From positions 124,001 to 188,000 of the forward strand of contig NZ_JAHIAB010000008.1 of assembly GCF_018760365.1 (NCBI RefSeq): a stretch of 64,000 nucleotides of DNA, read 5' to 3'. The position numbers were made by a program, and so were the translations under genes. Within the stretch, counting starts at the first letter, position 1. Each line of letters starts with the position of its first letter. Shown here one piece after another: positions 8,546 to 17,333 of this stretch. Under the pieces are notes generated by a model that saw nothing but the letters and a program-made list of their open reading frames with translations, was not told the DNA's origin and ran no database searches. This stretch comes from Pseudooceanicola endophyticus. GTDB taxonomy: Bacteria; Pseudomonadota; Alphaproteobacteria; Rhodobacterales; Rhodobacteraceae.

Positions 8546-9231
8546 ACTGGTACGTCGTCACCGAGAACCTTGGCCAATATGCCGCCGGCGCCCGGCTGAC
8601 CCTGCTGCTGACGGTGGTGTCGCTGCTGCTGGCCTTCTGTCTTGCGGTGCCGCTGGCCTTTGCCCGCAACAGTGCCGACCGCCGGATTTCCGGCGCCGTG
8701 CAGGTCTACACCACGCTTTTCCGCGGTACGCCGCTGCTGGTGCAGCTGTTCCTGATCTATTTCGGCCTGGCGCAATTCGGCTGGCTGCGCGCCAGTATTC
8801 TGTGGCCCTGGCTGTCCAGCCCGCTGGTCTGCGCCATCCTGACCTTCGTGCTGAACTCGGGTGCCTACACGACCGAGATCTTCGCGGGCGGTCTGCGCGC
8901 CATCCCGAAAGGAGAGGTCGAGGCGGCCCGCGCCTGCGGCTTCTCGCCCCTGCAGGCGGCGCGGCGGATCCTCATCCCCGCCATGCTGACCCGCGCCCTG
9001 CCGCTTTACGGCAACGAGGTGATCATGATGCTTCATGCCACCTCGCTGGCCTCCACCGTGACGCTGCTCGAGGTGACGGGCGTCGCCCGCAACCTGACCC
9101 TGAACTACTACATCCAGCTTGAGCCCTACGCGGCGGCGGCGCTGATCTACCTTGGGCTGACGGCCGTTCTGGTCGGCGGCTTCCAGATCCTTGAGGCCCG
9201 CCACGCCCGCTACCTGCGGCTGCGCCGCTGA
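8542..9231 (+). CDS. Amino-acid-type ABC permease (HisM-like)
   Basis: This is the second 229-residue channel subunit. It has hydrophobic segments near residues 20-40, 55-80 and 95-115. The coupling loop reads EVEAARACGFSPLQAARRIL. The start overlaps the end of the previous permease (ATGA), so translation is coupled. In this importer family the two permeases are paralogues, as seen here. Confidence 0.92.
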   Translation: MNWYVVTENLGQYAAGARLTLLLTVVSLLLAFCLAVPLAFARNSADRRISGAVQVYTTLFRGTPLLVQLFLIYFGLAQFGWLRASILWPWLSSPLVCAILTFVLNSGAYTTEIFAGGLRAIPKGEVEAARACGFSPLQAARRILIPAMLTRALPLYGNEVIMMLHATSLASTVTLLEVTGVARNLTLNYYIQLEPYAAAALIYLGLTAVLVGGFQILEARHARYLRLRR

Positions 9232-9279
9232 TCCATCGCGCGGGTTCCCGTGGCCCGTGCCCCTGCCGAAGGACATCCG

Positions 9280-10254
9280 ATGACCTCTTCTCCCAACCTC
9301 GGTGCGCTCTATGGCGCCGCCGGAACCGAGACCACCTTCCTGGGCCTCGCCGCAGCGCCGGAGCTGTCCGCCGTCACCGCGCCCATGGCGCTGATCGGGG
9401 CGCCGGGCGCCACGCCCTATGCCTCGGTCGGCTCCTACTGTGCCGAGGGGCCCGATGCGCTGCGCCTGGCCACCCGCGCCTTCACCGCCAACCTGGATCA
9501 CCACGATTTCGATCTGGGTGGCCGGCTCTTTCCCCGGCCCGAGCTGCGCGCGGTCGATTGCGGCAACCTGCCCCACCAGGAGGGGCAGCCTGCCGCCAAC
9601 CGCGAGGCGATCCGCACCGCCATCGCCACCCTGCTGGAGCGCGGCGCCGTGCCGCTGCTGATGGGGGGCGACGATTCCGTGCCGATCCCGATGCTCGAGG
9701 CGGTGAATGCCCGGGCTGCCGCCGAGGGGCGCAAGCTGACGGTGTTGCAGATCGACGCCCATATCGACTGGCGCGACAGCCACATGGACGAGACGCAGGG
9801 CCTGTCCTCGACCATGCGCCGCGCCTCCGAGCTGAGCCAGGTCGAACGCATCGTCCAGGTGGGCGCGCGCGGCATCGGCTCTGCCGGGGTCAACGATGTC
9901 GCCGATGCGCTGGCCTGGGGCGTGACCTTCGTGCCGGGCCGCACCTTCCACCGCATCGGCGCCGCCGCCGTGCTGGAGATGATCCCGCGCGGCGCCGACG
10001 TGGTGATCTGCATCGATGCCGATGCGCTTGATCCGGGGATCCTGCCCGGGGTGATCGGGCGGGCGCCCGGGGGGCTGAGCTATGGCGATGTCTGCGACCT
10101 GATAGAGGGGGTGGCGGCGCGGGGCCGCATCCGGGCGATGGATTTCGTCGAATTCATGCCGGAACGGGATGTGGACGGCATCGGTGCGCTGACCTTCGCG
10201 CGCATCATCATGACCTCGATGGGGGTGATCGCGCGGGCCGTCGACGCGGGCTGA
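9280..10254 (+). CDS. Ureohydrolase (agmatinase/guanidinobutyrase-like)
   Basis: This 324-residue enzyme is of the arginase/agmatinase superfamily, which hydrolyses guanidino groups to urea plus an amine at a two-metal site. Metal-binding motifs are DAHIDWRD (D159, H161, D163) and IDADALDP (D246, D248). The first motif is GGDDS rather than the usual GGDHS, so the metal-ligand histidine position is Asp132. The usual histidine-containing HGT segment is replaced by GLSSTMRRA. An ATG at 9280 with GAAGGA upstream is preferred over a GTG at 9250. Position at the end of an ABC operon indicates an imported guanidino substrate. Agmatine, 4-guanidinobutyrate and other guanidines are all possible. Confidence 0.85.
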   Translation: MTSSPNLGALYGAAGTETTFLGLAAAPELSAVTAPMALIGAPGATPYASVGSYCAEGPDALRLATRAFTANLDHHDFDLGGRLFPRPELRAVDCGNLPHQEGQPAANREAIRTAIATLLERGAVPLLMGGDDSVPIPMLEAVNARAAAEGRKLTVLQIDAHIDWRDSHMDETQGLSSTMRRASELSQVERIVQVGARGIGSAGVNDVADALAWGVTFVPGRTFHRIGAAAVLEMIPRGADVVICIDADALDPGILPGVIGRAPGGLSYGDVCDLIEGVAARGRIRAMDFVEFMPERDVDGIGALTFARIIMTSMGVIARAVDAG

Positions 10255-10274
10255 GCTTTGCGGTCGGTCGGGGA

Positions 10275-11237
10275 TCACTCCATCCCGACCGACCCGAAGG
10301 TGTCGCCGCTCCAGCGCATCCGCGCGGCGCAGCCGGGGGGGCGGTCGGCCTCGCGGCAGGTCGCGTCATCGAAGAAGATCCGCATCGCGCCCGGGGTGCC
10401 GGGCACCGGTTCCAGCGCGCGACCGTAGAAGATCATCGGCGTGCCGGTCTGGGTGGTCAGGATGTCGAAGCGGCAGATGCCATCCGTGCATCCGGGCGTG
10501 CGCCCGTCGAACAGCCCGCCGCTGCAGGTCAGGTCGCGGGCGTTCAGAACCAGGTCGGGCAGGTCGTCTCCGGTCAGATCGACGCTTCGGTAAACCCCGG
10601 CGCCGGCGATGAAATCTCCGCCCGCGCATTGCCCGCGCAGCACATCTTCGGCCCGGGCAAAAAGGGCCGGATCAAGGTCCGCCGGCGGGATCGCGGCGGC
10701 GTCCGGCGCGGGGGGCGCCATGCCGCAATAGTCCAGCATCCGGGCCATGCCCCCGGCCAGCCCGTCACCGGACAGGGCGAACTGCGCGACGCCCTGCTGC
10801 GGGGACAGGGCTACCTTGGTGCCTTCCAGTGTGGCGGCGATCAGCGGGGCGTCGGCGGTCAGGTCGGCCACCCAGCCGGTGCCGCCCAGGACGTCGTAGA
10901 AGAAGTCCGGCATCTCCAGCGCGCTGCCGCGAGCCTGGCCCTGAACGCGCTGCGGATCGGGCACCTCGGCCCCGTAGGGGCCCAGCAGCGCCGTGCCGGC
11001 CAGCAGGTTCAGGTGCCCGGGGCGGGAAAAGATCAGCTCTTCCCAAAGGCCGCCCTCGTCACTCAGAACGGTGCCGCACTGGAAGGCCAGCTGGTTGTCG
11101 TCGCGCACCAGCCGGGCCGAGCGGAAGCGGCCCGGGTCCTCGTGGATCTGGTAGCTCTAGTCATGGGCCGGGGCGGTCTGGGCCGCCAGCGGCCCGGCGG
11201 CACCCAACAGGGCCGCGATGAGGCCGAGTGCTTTCAT
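10275..11237 (-). pseudogene. Secreted protein gene interrupted by an in-frame TAG
   Basis: On the minus strand an ATG at 11237 starts a clear signal peptide (MKALGLIAALLGAAGPLAAQ), which runs 26 codons to a TAG at 11157-11159. The same frame then stays open for about 293 codons to 10275, so a single base change restores one reading frame of about 320 residues. Family not recognised. The body has several cysteines (CTDGICRFD, DYCGMAP, CREADRPPGC) and acidic loops, consistent with an exported protein. A GTG at 11108 could give a 277-residue protein without export signal, but no good ribosome site is seen. The best reading is a recent nonsense mutation or a sequencing error. Readthrough cannot be excluded. 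Confidence 0.7.
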
Positions 11238-11340
11238 GGGATCCGCTCCGGGAATGCTCTGGTGTCGTGAGGGCGGGCGCGGTGGATGTAACAGAGCCTT
11301 GCATTCCCGGGCACGGGGGGCAAGCGCGGGGCTGTTCCGG

Positions 11341-12321
11341 TCAGCCGGTGCTGGTCGTCTGGGCGAAGCGGCGGCGGTATTCGCTGGGGGTGACGCCGTA
11401 GTGGCGGCGGAACAGGCGCAGCAGGGCGCTTTCGCCATCGCAGCCGACCTGCCGGGCGATGTCCTTGAGGCTGAGAGGCCCGGAGGCCAGGGCCTGGGCG
11501 GCGGCTTCCAGCCGGAACGCCTCGACCGCCTGCGCCGGAGAGCGTCCCGTGGCCGCGCGGTAGCGGCGCCGGAAGGTGCGCTCCGACATTCCGGCCCGGG
11601 CGGCCAGCGTCTCCAGGTCGAGCCGCGCGCCCAGATGCGCCATGATCCAGCTGTCGAGGGCGGCAAAGCTGTCGTCGGCGCGGCTCTGGGCCTCCAGCGG
11701 CACCGAGAACTGCGCCTGCCCGCCGTCGCGGGTGACATAGACGACCAGCGTCCGGGCCACCGCCATGGCCATGGCGCGCCCGTGGTCGCGGGTGATCAGC
11801 GCCAGCGCCAGGTCGATGCCGGAACTGACCCCGGCGGAGGTCCAGAGGCCGTGATCCTCGATGAAGATCGGGTCAAGCTCGATCCTTGCCTCGGGGCAGC
11901 GGCGCTGCAGCTCGCCGCTCCAGCGCCAGTGGGTCACCGCCCGCCGTCCCGACAGAAGCCCCGCCGCGCCCAGCAGGAAGGCCCCGGTGCAGACCGAGCA
12001 GAGCCGCCCGACCCGGGGGCCGTGCGCCGCCAGCCAGGCCGAGAGCGGACGGTCCTGCGGCGGGCGTCCGGTGGTGCTGCCGCCCGGCACGATCAGCGTG
12101 CCGATTGCGGCGGGGTCCAGGGTGTCGGCGGCCACCGTCTCGACCATCAGGCCCGGGCCGGTGCGCAGCGGGCCGCCCCGCGCCGAGGCGGTGACCAGGC
12201 GGTAAAGCTCTTGTCCGGCCTCTGCGTTGCACGAGGCAAAGGCCTGCATCGGCCCTCCGAGGTCGATCATGTTGACCCCCTCGGAGGCGAGGAGGACAAC
12301 AAGGTGCGGGGTCTGGGTCAC
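11341..12321 (-). CDS. GATase1-like/AraC transcriptional regulator (FtrA/CdhR type)
   Basis: This 326-residue regulator has an N-terminal DJ-1/PfpI-type glutamine-amidotransferase-like sensor domain. It begins TPHLVVLLASEGVNMIDLGG, with the nucleophile-elbow cysteine region LCSVCTGAFLLGAAGLL. A C-terminal AraC DNA-binding domain follows (LDLETLAARAGMSERTFRRR, LSLKDIARQVGCDGESALLR). The start is a GTG at 12321, whose GTGA overlaps the stop of the MFS gene, giving translational coupling; the longer frame upstream runs into that gene. It probably controls its operon partner MFS permease. Confidence 0.87.
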   Translation of the reverse strand: MTQTPHLVVLLASEGVNMIDLGGPMQAFASCNAEAGQELYRLVTASARGGPLRTGPGLMVETVAADTLDPAAIGTLIVPGGSTTGRPPQDRPLSAWLAAHGPRVGRLCSVCTGAFLLGAAGLLSGRRAVTHWRWSGELQRRCPEARIELDPIFIEDHGLWTSAGVSSGIDLALALITRDHGRAMAMAVARTLVVYVTRDGGQAQFSVPLEAQSRADDSFAALDSWIMAHLGARLDLETLAARAGMSERTFRRRYRAATGRSPAQAVEAFRLEAAAQALASGPLSLKDIARQVGCDGESALLRLFRRHYGVTPSEYRRRFAQTTSTG

Positions 12322-13508
12322 GCGGCGGCCATCCTGTTCTTGCGGTGCCAGCCAAGGGTGACCCAGCTGGCCAGCGCAAGCAATGGCAGGACCGCAAGGT
12401 TCAGTGCCTGCCAACCCAGCACGGCCTGGAGCGGCCCGGCAGAGAGCGCGCCAAGCGCCGTGGCACCATAGCGCAGCATCTCGGCAAAGCCCTGGGCGCG
12501 GGCCCGTTCGCGGGGCGCATGGCTTTGCGCCAGAAGCGTGGTGCCGCCGACAAACAGAAAGTTCCACCCCAGCCCCAGCAGCATAAGCGCGACATGGAAG
12601 CCCAGGTCACCCTGTGCCGTAATCCCGACCACGACGCAAAGCCCCAGCACCGCGAGGCCGCTCTGAAGCATCCGGCCCAGACCCAGCCGCGCGATCAGCA
12701 ACCCCGTAAAGAGCGAGGGGCCGTACATTCCCAGCAGGTGCCACTGGATGATGCTGGTGGCGCGGTCGACCCCCAGCCCGCAGGCCACGGCGGCCAGCGG
12801 CGCGGCGGTCATCAGCGTCATCATCACCACCCCGGCGGTGATGGAGGTGACCAGGGCCGCGCGGTAGTCGGGCCGGGCGATCAGGCTGCGCAGCGCGGGC
12901 CGGAGCGGCGGCAGGGCCTCCTCCGGGCGGGGCGCCTCGCGGTAGGCCAGCATCAGCAGCAGCGACAGCGCCGCCAGGATCGCCACCGCCAGGTAGGCCC
13001 CGGCAAAGAAGGGATCGCCCAGCCAGCCGCGGCTGTGCTCGGCCAGAACGGGTCCGGCGAGGGCGGCGATCAGCCCGCCTGTCAGCACCCAGGAGATCAG
13101 CCGACCCTTGCGTTCGGGCGGGGCGGTATCGGCCACGGCCAGACGGTAATACTGCGAAAAGGCCTGCCAGACGCCGACCAGCGCGGTGCCGAGGCAGAAC
13201 GGCCAGAACAGCCCGTGCAGTACCGCCCAGACCGAGATCGCGCCGCCGCTCAGCCCGGCGGTGCTGCCCAGCAGGAAGCCGCCGCGCCGTCCGATCCGCT
13301 CCATCAGGCCGGAGGCGGCCCAGGTGGTCAGGGCGGTGCCCACGGTGATCAGCGCGAAGGGCAGGGTGGCCAGCCAGGGCGCCGGAGAGAGCTGGAAGCC
13401 GACGATCCCGGTCAGCGCCAGATCGATGGAGATCGCGCAGATGAACAGCGCGTTGCAAAGCATCAGGAGCATCGCATTGCGCGAGATCCCGGTGAAGGGG
13501 CGGGGCAT
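12318..13508 (-). CDS. Major facilitator superfamily transporter
   Basis: This 396-residue inner-membrane protein has about 12 hydrophobic segments. The MFS motif A equivalent between segments 2 and 3 reads SGLMERIGRRGGFLLGS. It is probably a proton-driven exporter of small molecules; the substrate is not indicated. The ATG at 13508 has AAAGGA upstream on the minus strand. It is the first gene of a two-gene operon with the GATase1/AraC regulator. An inverted repeat lies 15-35 bp upstream of the start. Confidence 0.88.
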   Translation of the reverse strand: MPRPFTGISRNAMLLMLCNALFICAISIDLALTGIVGFQLSPAPWLATLPFALITVGTALTTWAASGLMERIGRRGGFLLGSTAGLSGGAISVWAVLHGLFWPFCLGTALVGVWQAFSQYYRLAVADTAPPERKGRLISWVLTGGLIAALAGPVLAEHSRGWLGDPFFAGAYLAVAILAALSLLLMLAYREAPRPEEALPPLRPALRSLIARPDYRAALVTSITAGVVMMTLMTAAPLAAVACGLGVDRATSIIQWHLLGMYGPSLFTGLLIARLGLGRMLQSGLAVLGLCVVVGITAQGDLGFHVALMLLGLGWNFLFVGGTTLLAQSHAPRERARAQGFAEMLRYGATALGALSAGPLQAVLGWQALNLAVLPLLALASWVTLGWHRKNRMAAA

Positions 13509-13522
13509 GGGCGGTCCTTTCG

Positions 13523-13543
13523 TCCTGTCATGTGCCGACAGGA
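13523..13543. promoter_or_regulatory. 7-bp inverted repeat upstream of the MFS gene
   Basis: TCCTGTC-N7-GACAGGA is a perfect inverted repeat in the 109-bp gap between the MFS start and the end of the serralysin gene. It could be an operator for the MFS/regulator operon or a small mRNA hairpin. No T-run follows, so a terminator is unlikely. Confidence 0.4.
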
Positions 13544-13617
13544 TGCCGGGGATGCGGCTGGCCCGGTGGCCAATCATCCGGCAGATCTGGCCAGTTTCCG
13601 CGCCATGCCCCTTCGGG

Positions 13618-16600
13618 TCAGGTCAGCCAGGATTCGTCCAGCACCGTCGCGGCCCGGGTATTTGCCAGCACGGCCAGGCGTACCGCCTCGGCCCCGCCGC
13701 TGCCATCGAAGTCGATGTCCAGCGCCGCGTCCCGCCGACCCGAGAGGCTGAGAGAGAGCATGTTGCCGCTCAGCGCCTGGGCAAGGGTCAGCCCCTGGCC
13801 CGCCAGCAGCCCCGAGATCCGCAGCCCGTCGCCGGAGGCGAGCGAGAAATCGGCGATCAGGTCGCCGGCTTCCTCCAGCGCCTCGAAGACGAAGACATCG
13901 GCGCCCAGCCCGCCGCGCAATATGTCCGCGCCCAGCCCCCCGCTCAGCACGTCGTTTCCGGTGCCGCCGTCCAGGCTGTCGGCGCCTTCGCCGCCCAGCA
14001 GGGTATCGTTGCCGGCATCGCCGTAAAGCCGGTCGACCCCGGTGCCGCCGTCCAGCAGGTCGTCCTCGGCGCCGCCACGCAGCAGGTCAAGGCCGTCGCC
14101 GCCGCGCAGCACATCGCCCCCCGCGCCGCCGTCCAGCTGGTCGTTGCCCGCCCCGCCCTCCAGCGTGTCCAGTCCCTGGTCGCCAAAGAGACGGTCATTG
14201 CCGCTGCCGCCGGTGATCAGGTCATTGCCGGTCCGCCCGTACAGCAGGTCGTTGCCGTCCTCTCCGTGCAGGGTGTCGTTGCCATCGTCGCCGTAAAGGC
14301 TGTCATCGCCCAGCCCCCCCGAGAGCAGATCGTCGCCCAGCCCGCCCAGCATCCGGTCGCGTCCCGCGCCGCCCGAGAGCAGGTCGCGGCCCGCATCGCC
14401 GGACAGCTGGTCGTCCTGGGCGCCGCCCAGCAGCGTGTCGTCCCCATCGCCGCCGATCAGGATGTTGCGCCCGTCGCCGCCCTCCAGCTGGTCATTGCCG
14501 GCTTCGCCGCGCAGCTGGTCATCGCCCGCCCCGCCGCGCAGGGTGTCGTTTCCGGCCCCGCCGAAGGCGCGGTCATTGCCGTCGCCGCCATCGATCAGGT
14601 CGTCGCCGGACAGGCCGTAGAGCAGGTCAAGGCCGAAGCCCCCCAGCAGCGTGTCCTTGCCCGTGCCGCCATAGGCGCGGTCATTGCCGTCGCCCGCCTC
14701 GATCAGGTCGTTGCCCGCCCCGCCGTTGGCCAGATCGTTGCCCGCGCCCGCCCGCAGGGTATCGTGGCCCTCATCGCCCTGCAGGTTGTCGATCCCCGAG
14801 CCTCCCAGCAGGGTATCGTTGCCGGTGCCGCCGATCAGCAGGCCATTGCCGCTGCCGCCGTCCAGCAGGTCGTCGCCGGAGTCGCCGCGCAGCTGGTCGT
14901 TGCCCGCCCCGCCGGTCAGGCTGTCGTTGCCGGTGCCGCCGAAAAGGCGGTCATTGCCGGCCTCGCCGTCGATCAGGTCATTGCCCGCCCCGCCAGAGGC
15001 CAGATCGTTGCCCGCGCCCGCGCGCAGGGTGTCATTGCCCTCGTCGCCCTTCAGATTGTCGATCCCCGATCCCCCGGTCAGCAGATCCCGCCCGGCGCCG
15101 CCGACCAGCAGACCGTTGCCGGCGCCGCCGTCCAGCACATCATCGCCCGAGCCACCGAACAGCCGGTCGACGCCGATCCCGCCCAGCAGCGTGTCGCCCC
15201 CGGCCCCGCCATAGGCCAGGTCGTTGCCGGCGCCGCCGTCGAACAGGTCATTACCCAGTCCGCCGTCGCCGATATCGTTGCCGGCCCCGGCGGTCATCCG
15301 GTCATCGCCCTCGTCCCCGGTCAGGTTGTCGTTGCCAGTGCCGCCGATCAGGGTGTCATTGCCCGCGCCACCCGCAAGGGTGCCGTTCCCGGTGCCACCG
15401 TCGACCAGATCGTCGCCCGAGCCGCCGAACAGCCGGTCGACGCCGATCCCGCCCAGCAGCGTGTCGTTGCCTTCCCCGCCATAGGCCAGGTCGTTGCCCG
15501 CCGAGCCGTCGAACAGGTCATCGCCCAGACCGCCCTCTGCAAGGTCGTTGCCCAGCCCGCCCAGCAGCGTGTCGTTGCCGGCCAGGCCGCTCAGGGTGTC
15601 GTTGCCGGCGTTGCCCTCGATCCGGTTGGCGCTGGCATTGCCCAGGATCCTGTCGTGGCCAAGGCCGGTGCGCGCGTTCTCTATCACCGTGGCGCTGCCG
15701 ATGGTCAGAACCTTGCCGGCGATCGTGCTGCTCTGGCCGGCCCCCAGGTCCAGCACCACCGAGCCGCGCAGCGTCCGCAGGTCCAGCGTGTCGCGCCCGC
15801 CATCGACATCGCTCAGCAGCCAGCCGGTGCCCCAGCCACGCAGCACCGCGTCGGTCACCGAGAAGAGCGTGTCGATCCCGGCCTCCGGATCCGTGACGGT
15901 CGCGCCGTCGCCCGATCCCGTGCCGCTCAGCAGGGCGGCCAGGTCGGCCCCGGCGCTGATCCCGCTGAGGAAGGCCAACCGCTGGGCGGCCCCCGCGCCG
16001 CTGCCGTCGGCATCGATCATCAGGTCGGCGCCGCCGGTCGCGGCCTGCAGCCGGATCACCCCCGCCGCGATGGCATCGCTGAGCGCCGAGGCGCCGGTCA
16101 GGCCCAGCCCGGCCAGCAGGCCGCCCAGGTCGATCCAGTCCCGGTCCGCCAGCGACAGGTCGGCGATGGTGTCGCCGGCCTCCGACAGGGCGGTGAAGAT
16201 GAAGGCATCGCTGCCCGCCCCGCCCCAGAGCGTATCCGCCCCGCTGCCGCCGATCAGGCTGTCCTGACCGTCGCCACCGCGGATCAGGTCGTTGCCGCCG
16301 CCACCCGACAGCAGGTTGTCGGCGGCATTGCCGGTGATCGTGTCGTTGCCCGACCCGGTGAAGGCGTTCTCGATCACCGTGCCGCGGGCGATGGAGAGGA
16401 CGTTGATCTTGCCGTCGACGTCGGAATAGGCCTCGGCGTTCAGGTCAAGGCGCTGCGCCGCGGCGCGGCTCGCGAGGTTGATCGCATCGCTGCCGCCATT
16501 GTCCAGCAGGCAGACCGCCCAGCCGGTCAGGGTCATGCCGGTCTGGCTGACATTGGCATTGTCGCCATAGACGGTGTTGCCGGTGTTCACCGTGGTCGCG

Positions 16601-17274
16601 GCGCCGTAGAGATTCTGGATCGCCACGATGTCGGCCAGCTGCGGCGTCGCGGTGAAGGCGTAGCTGTTGGCGATGTTGGGATTCTGGCTCTGGCTGAAGT
16701 AGGACATCACCGACATCGACCAGCTGTCGTTGGCAAAGACCGCCTGGGTGTTGAAATCGGCGGTGCCGTTGTAGTTGCCGGCATGGCCCAGCCCAAGGGC
16801 ATGGCCGATCTCGTGGATGTAGGTCTGCAGGTAGTAGTCGCCGTAGCCCTGCCAGCTGTCATGCACGTTGACATTGGACGAGACGATGCGCTCCCCGATG
16901 GTGGAGGAGGTGGCATAGGCACCCGATTGCGACGATCCGAAGGTGATGTCGGCGCCGCTGGCCTGCACGAAGGTCAGCCCGGTGACCTGCGACCAGGCAT
17001 CGAGCGCCTTCAGCGCCGTGGCCTTCGCGGTGCTGCCGAGCGCGGTCAGGTTGACGGTCAGCGTGCCGCCGCTCTGCACATCGAAATGCCGGCTGCCAGA
17101 GCCGACCGAGGCCCAGAACCCGTGGGTCAGCTGGTAGGCGGCCTGGTCGACGCTGTAGGTCGGCAGCGCGGCTGCCGTGGGGACGGCGCCGGTACCGGTC
17201 GTGGTCAGGTTGACCAGTCCGTGGCTGTCATAGCCCGTCGCGGAAGGGTTCAGGGCTTGGCACATGAGGCACAT
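13618..17274 (-). CDS. Serralysin-type zinc metalloprotease with giant RTX domain
   Basis: This is a 1218-residue secreted M10B peptidase. The zinc site HEIGHALGLGH is at residues 154-164 and the Met-turn SVMSY at 188-192. The catalytic domain ends around residue 250. It is followed by calcium-binding RTX nonapeptides (GGxGxDxLx) through most of the remainder, broken by two non-repeat blocks near residues 370-470 and 490-560. A terminal domain (GADVFVFEALEEAGDLIADF) resembles the M10 C-terminal/type I secretion region. There is no Sec signal; the protein begins MCLMCQALNPS, as expected for type I export. The ATG has AAAGG 8 bp upstream. It is about 2.5 times longer than classical serralysins (about 480 residues). 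No type I transporter genes are in the window. Confidence 0.93.
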   Translation of the reverse strand: MCLMCQALNPSATGYDSHGLVNLTTTGTGAVPTAAALPTYSVDQAAYQLTHGFWASVGSGSRHFDVQSGGTLTVNLTALGSTAKATALKALDAWSQVTGLTFVQASGADITFGSSQSGAYATSSTIGERIVSSNVNVHDSWQGYGDYYLQTYIHEIGHALGLGHAGNYNGTADFNTQAVFANDSWSMSVMSYFSQSQNPNIANSYAFTATPQLADIVAIQNLYGAATTVNTGNTVYGDNANVSQTGMTLTGWAVCLLDNGGSDAINLASRAAAQRLDLNAEAYSDVDGKINVLSIARGTVIENAFTGSGNDTITGNAADNLLSGGGGNDLIRGGDGQDSLIGGSGADTLWGGAGSDAFIFTALSEAGDTIADLSLADRDWIDLGGLLAGLGLTGASALSDAIAAGVIRLQAATGGADLMIDADGSGAGAAQRLAFLSGISAGADLAALLSGTGSGDGATVTDPEAGIDTLFSVTDAVLRGWGTGWLLSDVDGGRDTLDLRTLRGSVVLDLGAGQSSTIAGKVLTIGSATVIENARTGLGHDRILGNASANRIEGNAGNDTLSGLAGNDTLLGGLGNDLAEGGLGDDLFDGSAGNDLAYGGEGNDTLLGGIGVDRLFGGSGDDLVDGGTGNGTLAGGAGNDTLIGGTGNDNLTGDEGDDRMTAGAGNDIGDGGLGNDLFDGGAGNDLAYGGAGGDTLLGGIGVDRLFGGSGDDVLDGGAGNGLLVGGAGRDLLTGGSGIDNLKGDEGNDTLRAGAGNDLASGGAGNDLIDGEAGNDRLFGGTGNDSLTGGAGNDQLRGDSGDDLLDGGSGNGLLIGGTGNDTLLGGSGIDNLQGDEGHDTLRAGAGNDLANGGAGNDLIEAGDGNDRAYGGTGKDTLLGGFGLDLLYGLSGDDLIDGGDGNDRAFGGAGNDTLRGGAGDDQLRGEAGNDQLEGGDGRNILIGGDGDDTLLGGAQDDQLSGDAGRDLLSGGAGRDRMLGGLGDDLLSGGLGDDSLYGDDGNDTLHGEDGNDLLYGRTGNDLITGGSGNDRLFGDQGLDTLEGGAGNDQLDGGAGGDVLRGGDGLDLLRGGAEDDLLDGGTGVDRLYGDAGNDTLLGGEGADSLDGGTGNDVLSGGLGADILRGGLGADVFVFEALEEAGDLIADFSLASGDGLRISGLLAGQGLTLAQALSGNMLSLSLSGRRDAALDIDFDGSGGAEAVRLAVLANTRAATVLDESWLT
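14707..15516 (-). repeat. Three tandem 270-bp super-repeats inside the RTX domain
   Basis: Ten nonapeptides form a 90-residue unit that recurs at exactly 270-bp spacing. The L-[FI]-D-G unit start falls at 15516, 15246 and 14976. A degenerate fourth unit runs from 14706 to about 14437. Landmarks keep their register: GDxG at the eighth nonamer, AGAGND at the ninth and a GNG nonamer at the fifth. This indicates growth by unequal exchange of ten-repeat blocks after single-nonamer expansion. Confidence 0.8.
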
Positions 17275-17333
17275 GGCATCAACCTTTGGGGCGCGGACCG
17301 GGGCCGGGCGCGGAACAGAAGGGGAAAGGCGGT

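Noticed and set aside
10262-10294. Strong hairpin GGTCGGTCGGG/CCCGACCGACC considered as a terminator for the ureohydrolase operon
   Set aside because: No T-run follows on either strand and the 3' arm overlaps the coding end of the convergent gene; function undecided.
14437-15516. Regular 27-bp and 270-bp repeats considered as a CRISPR-like array
   Set aside because: The repeats encode RTX nonapeptides in one frame, have no unique spacers and no cas genes nearby.
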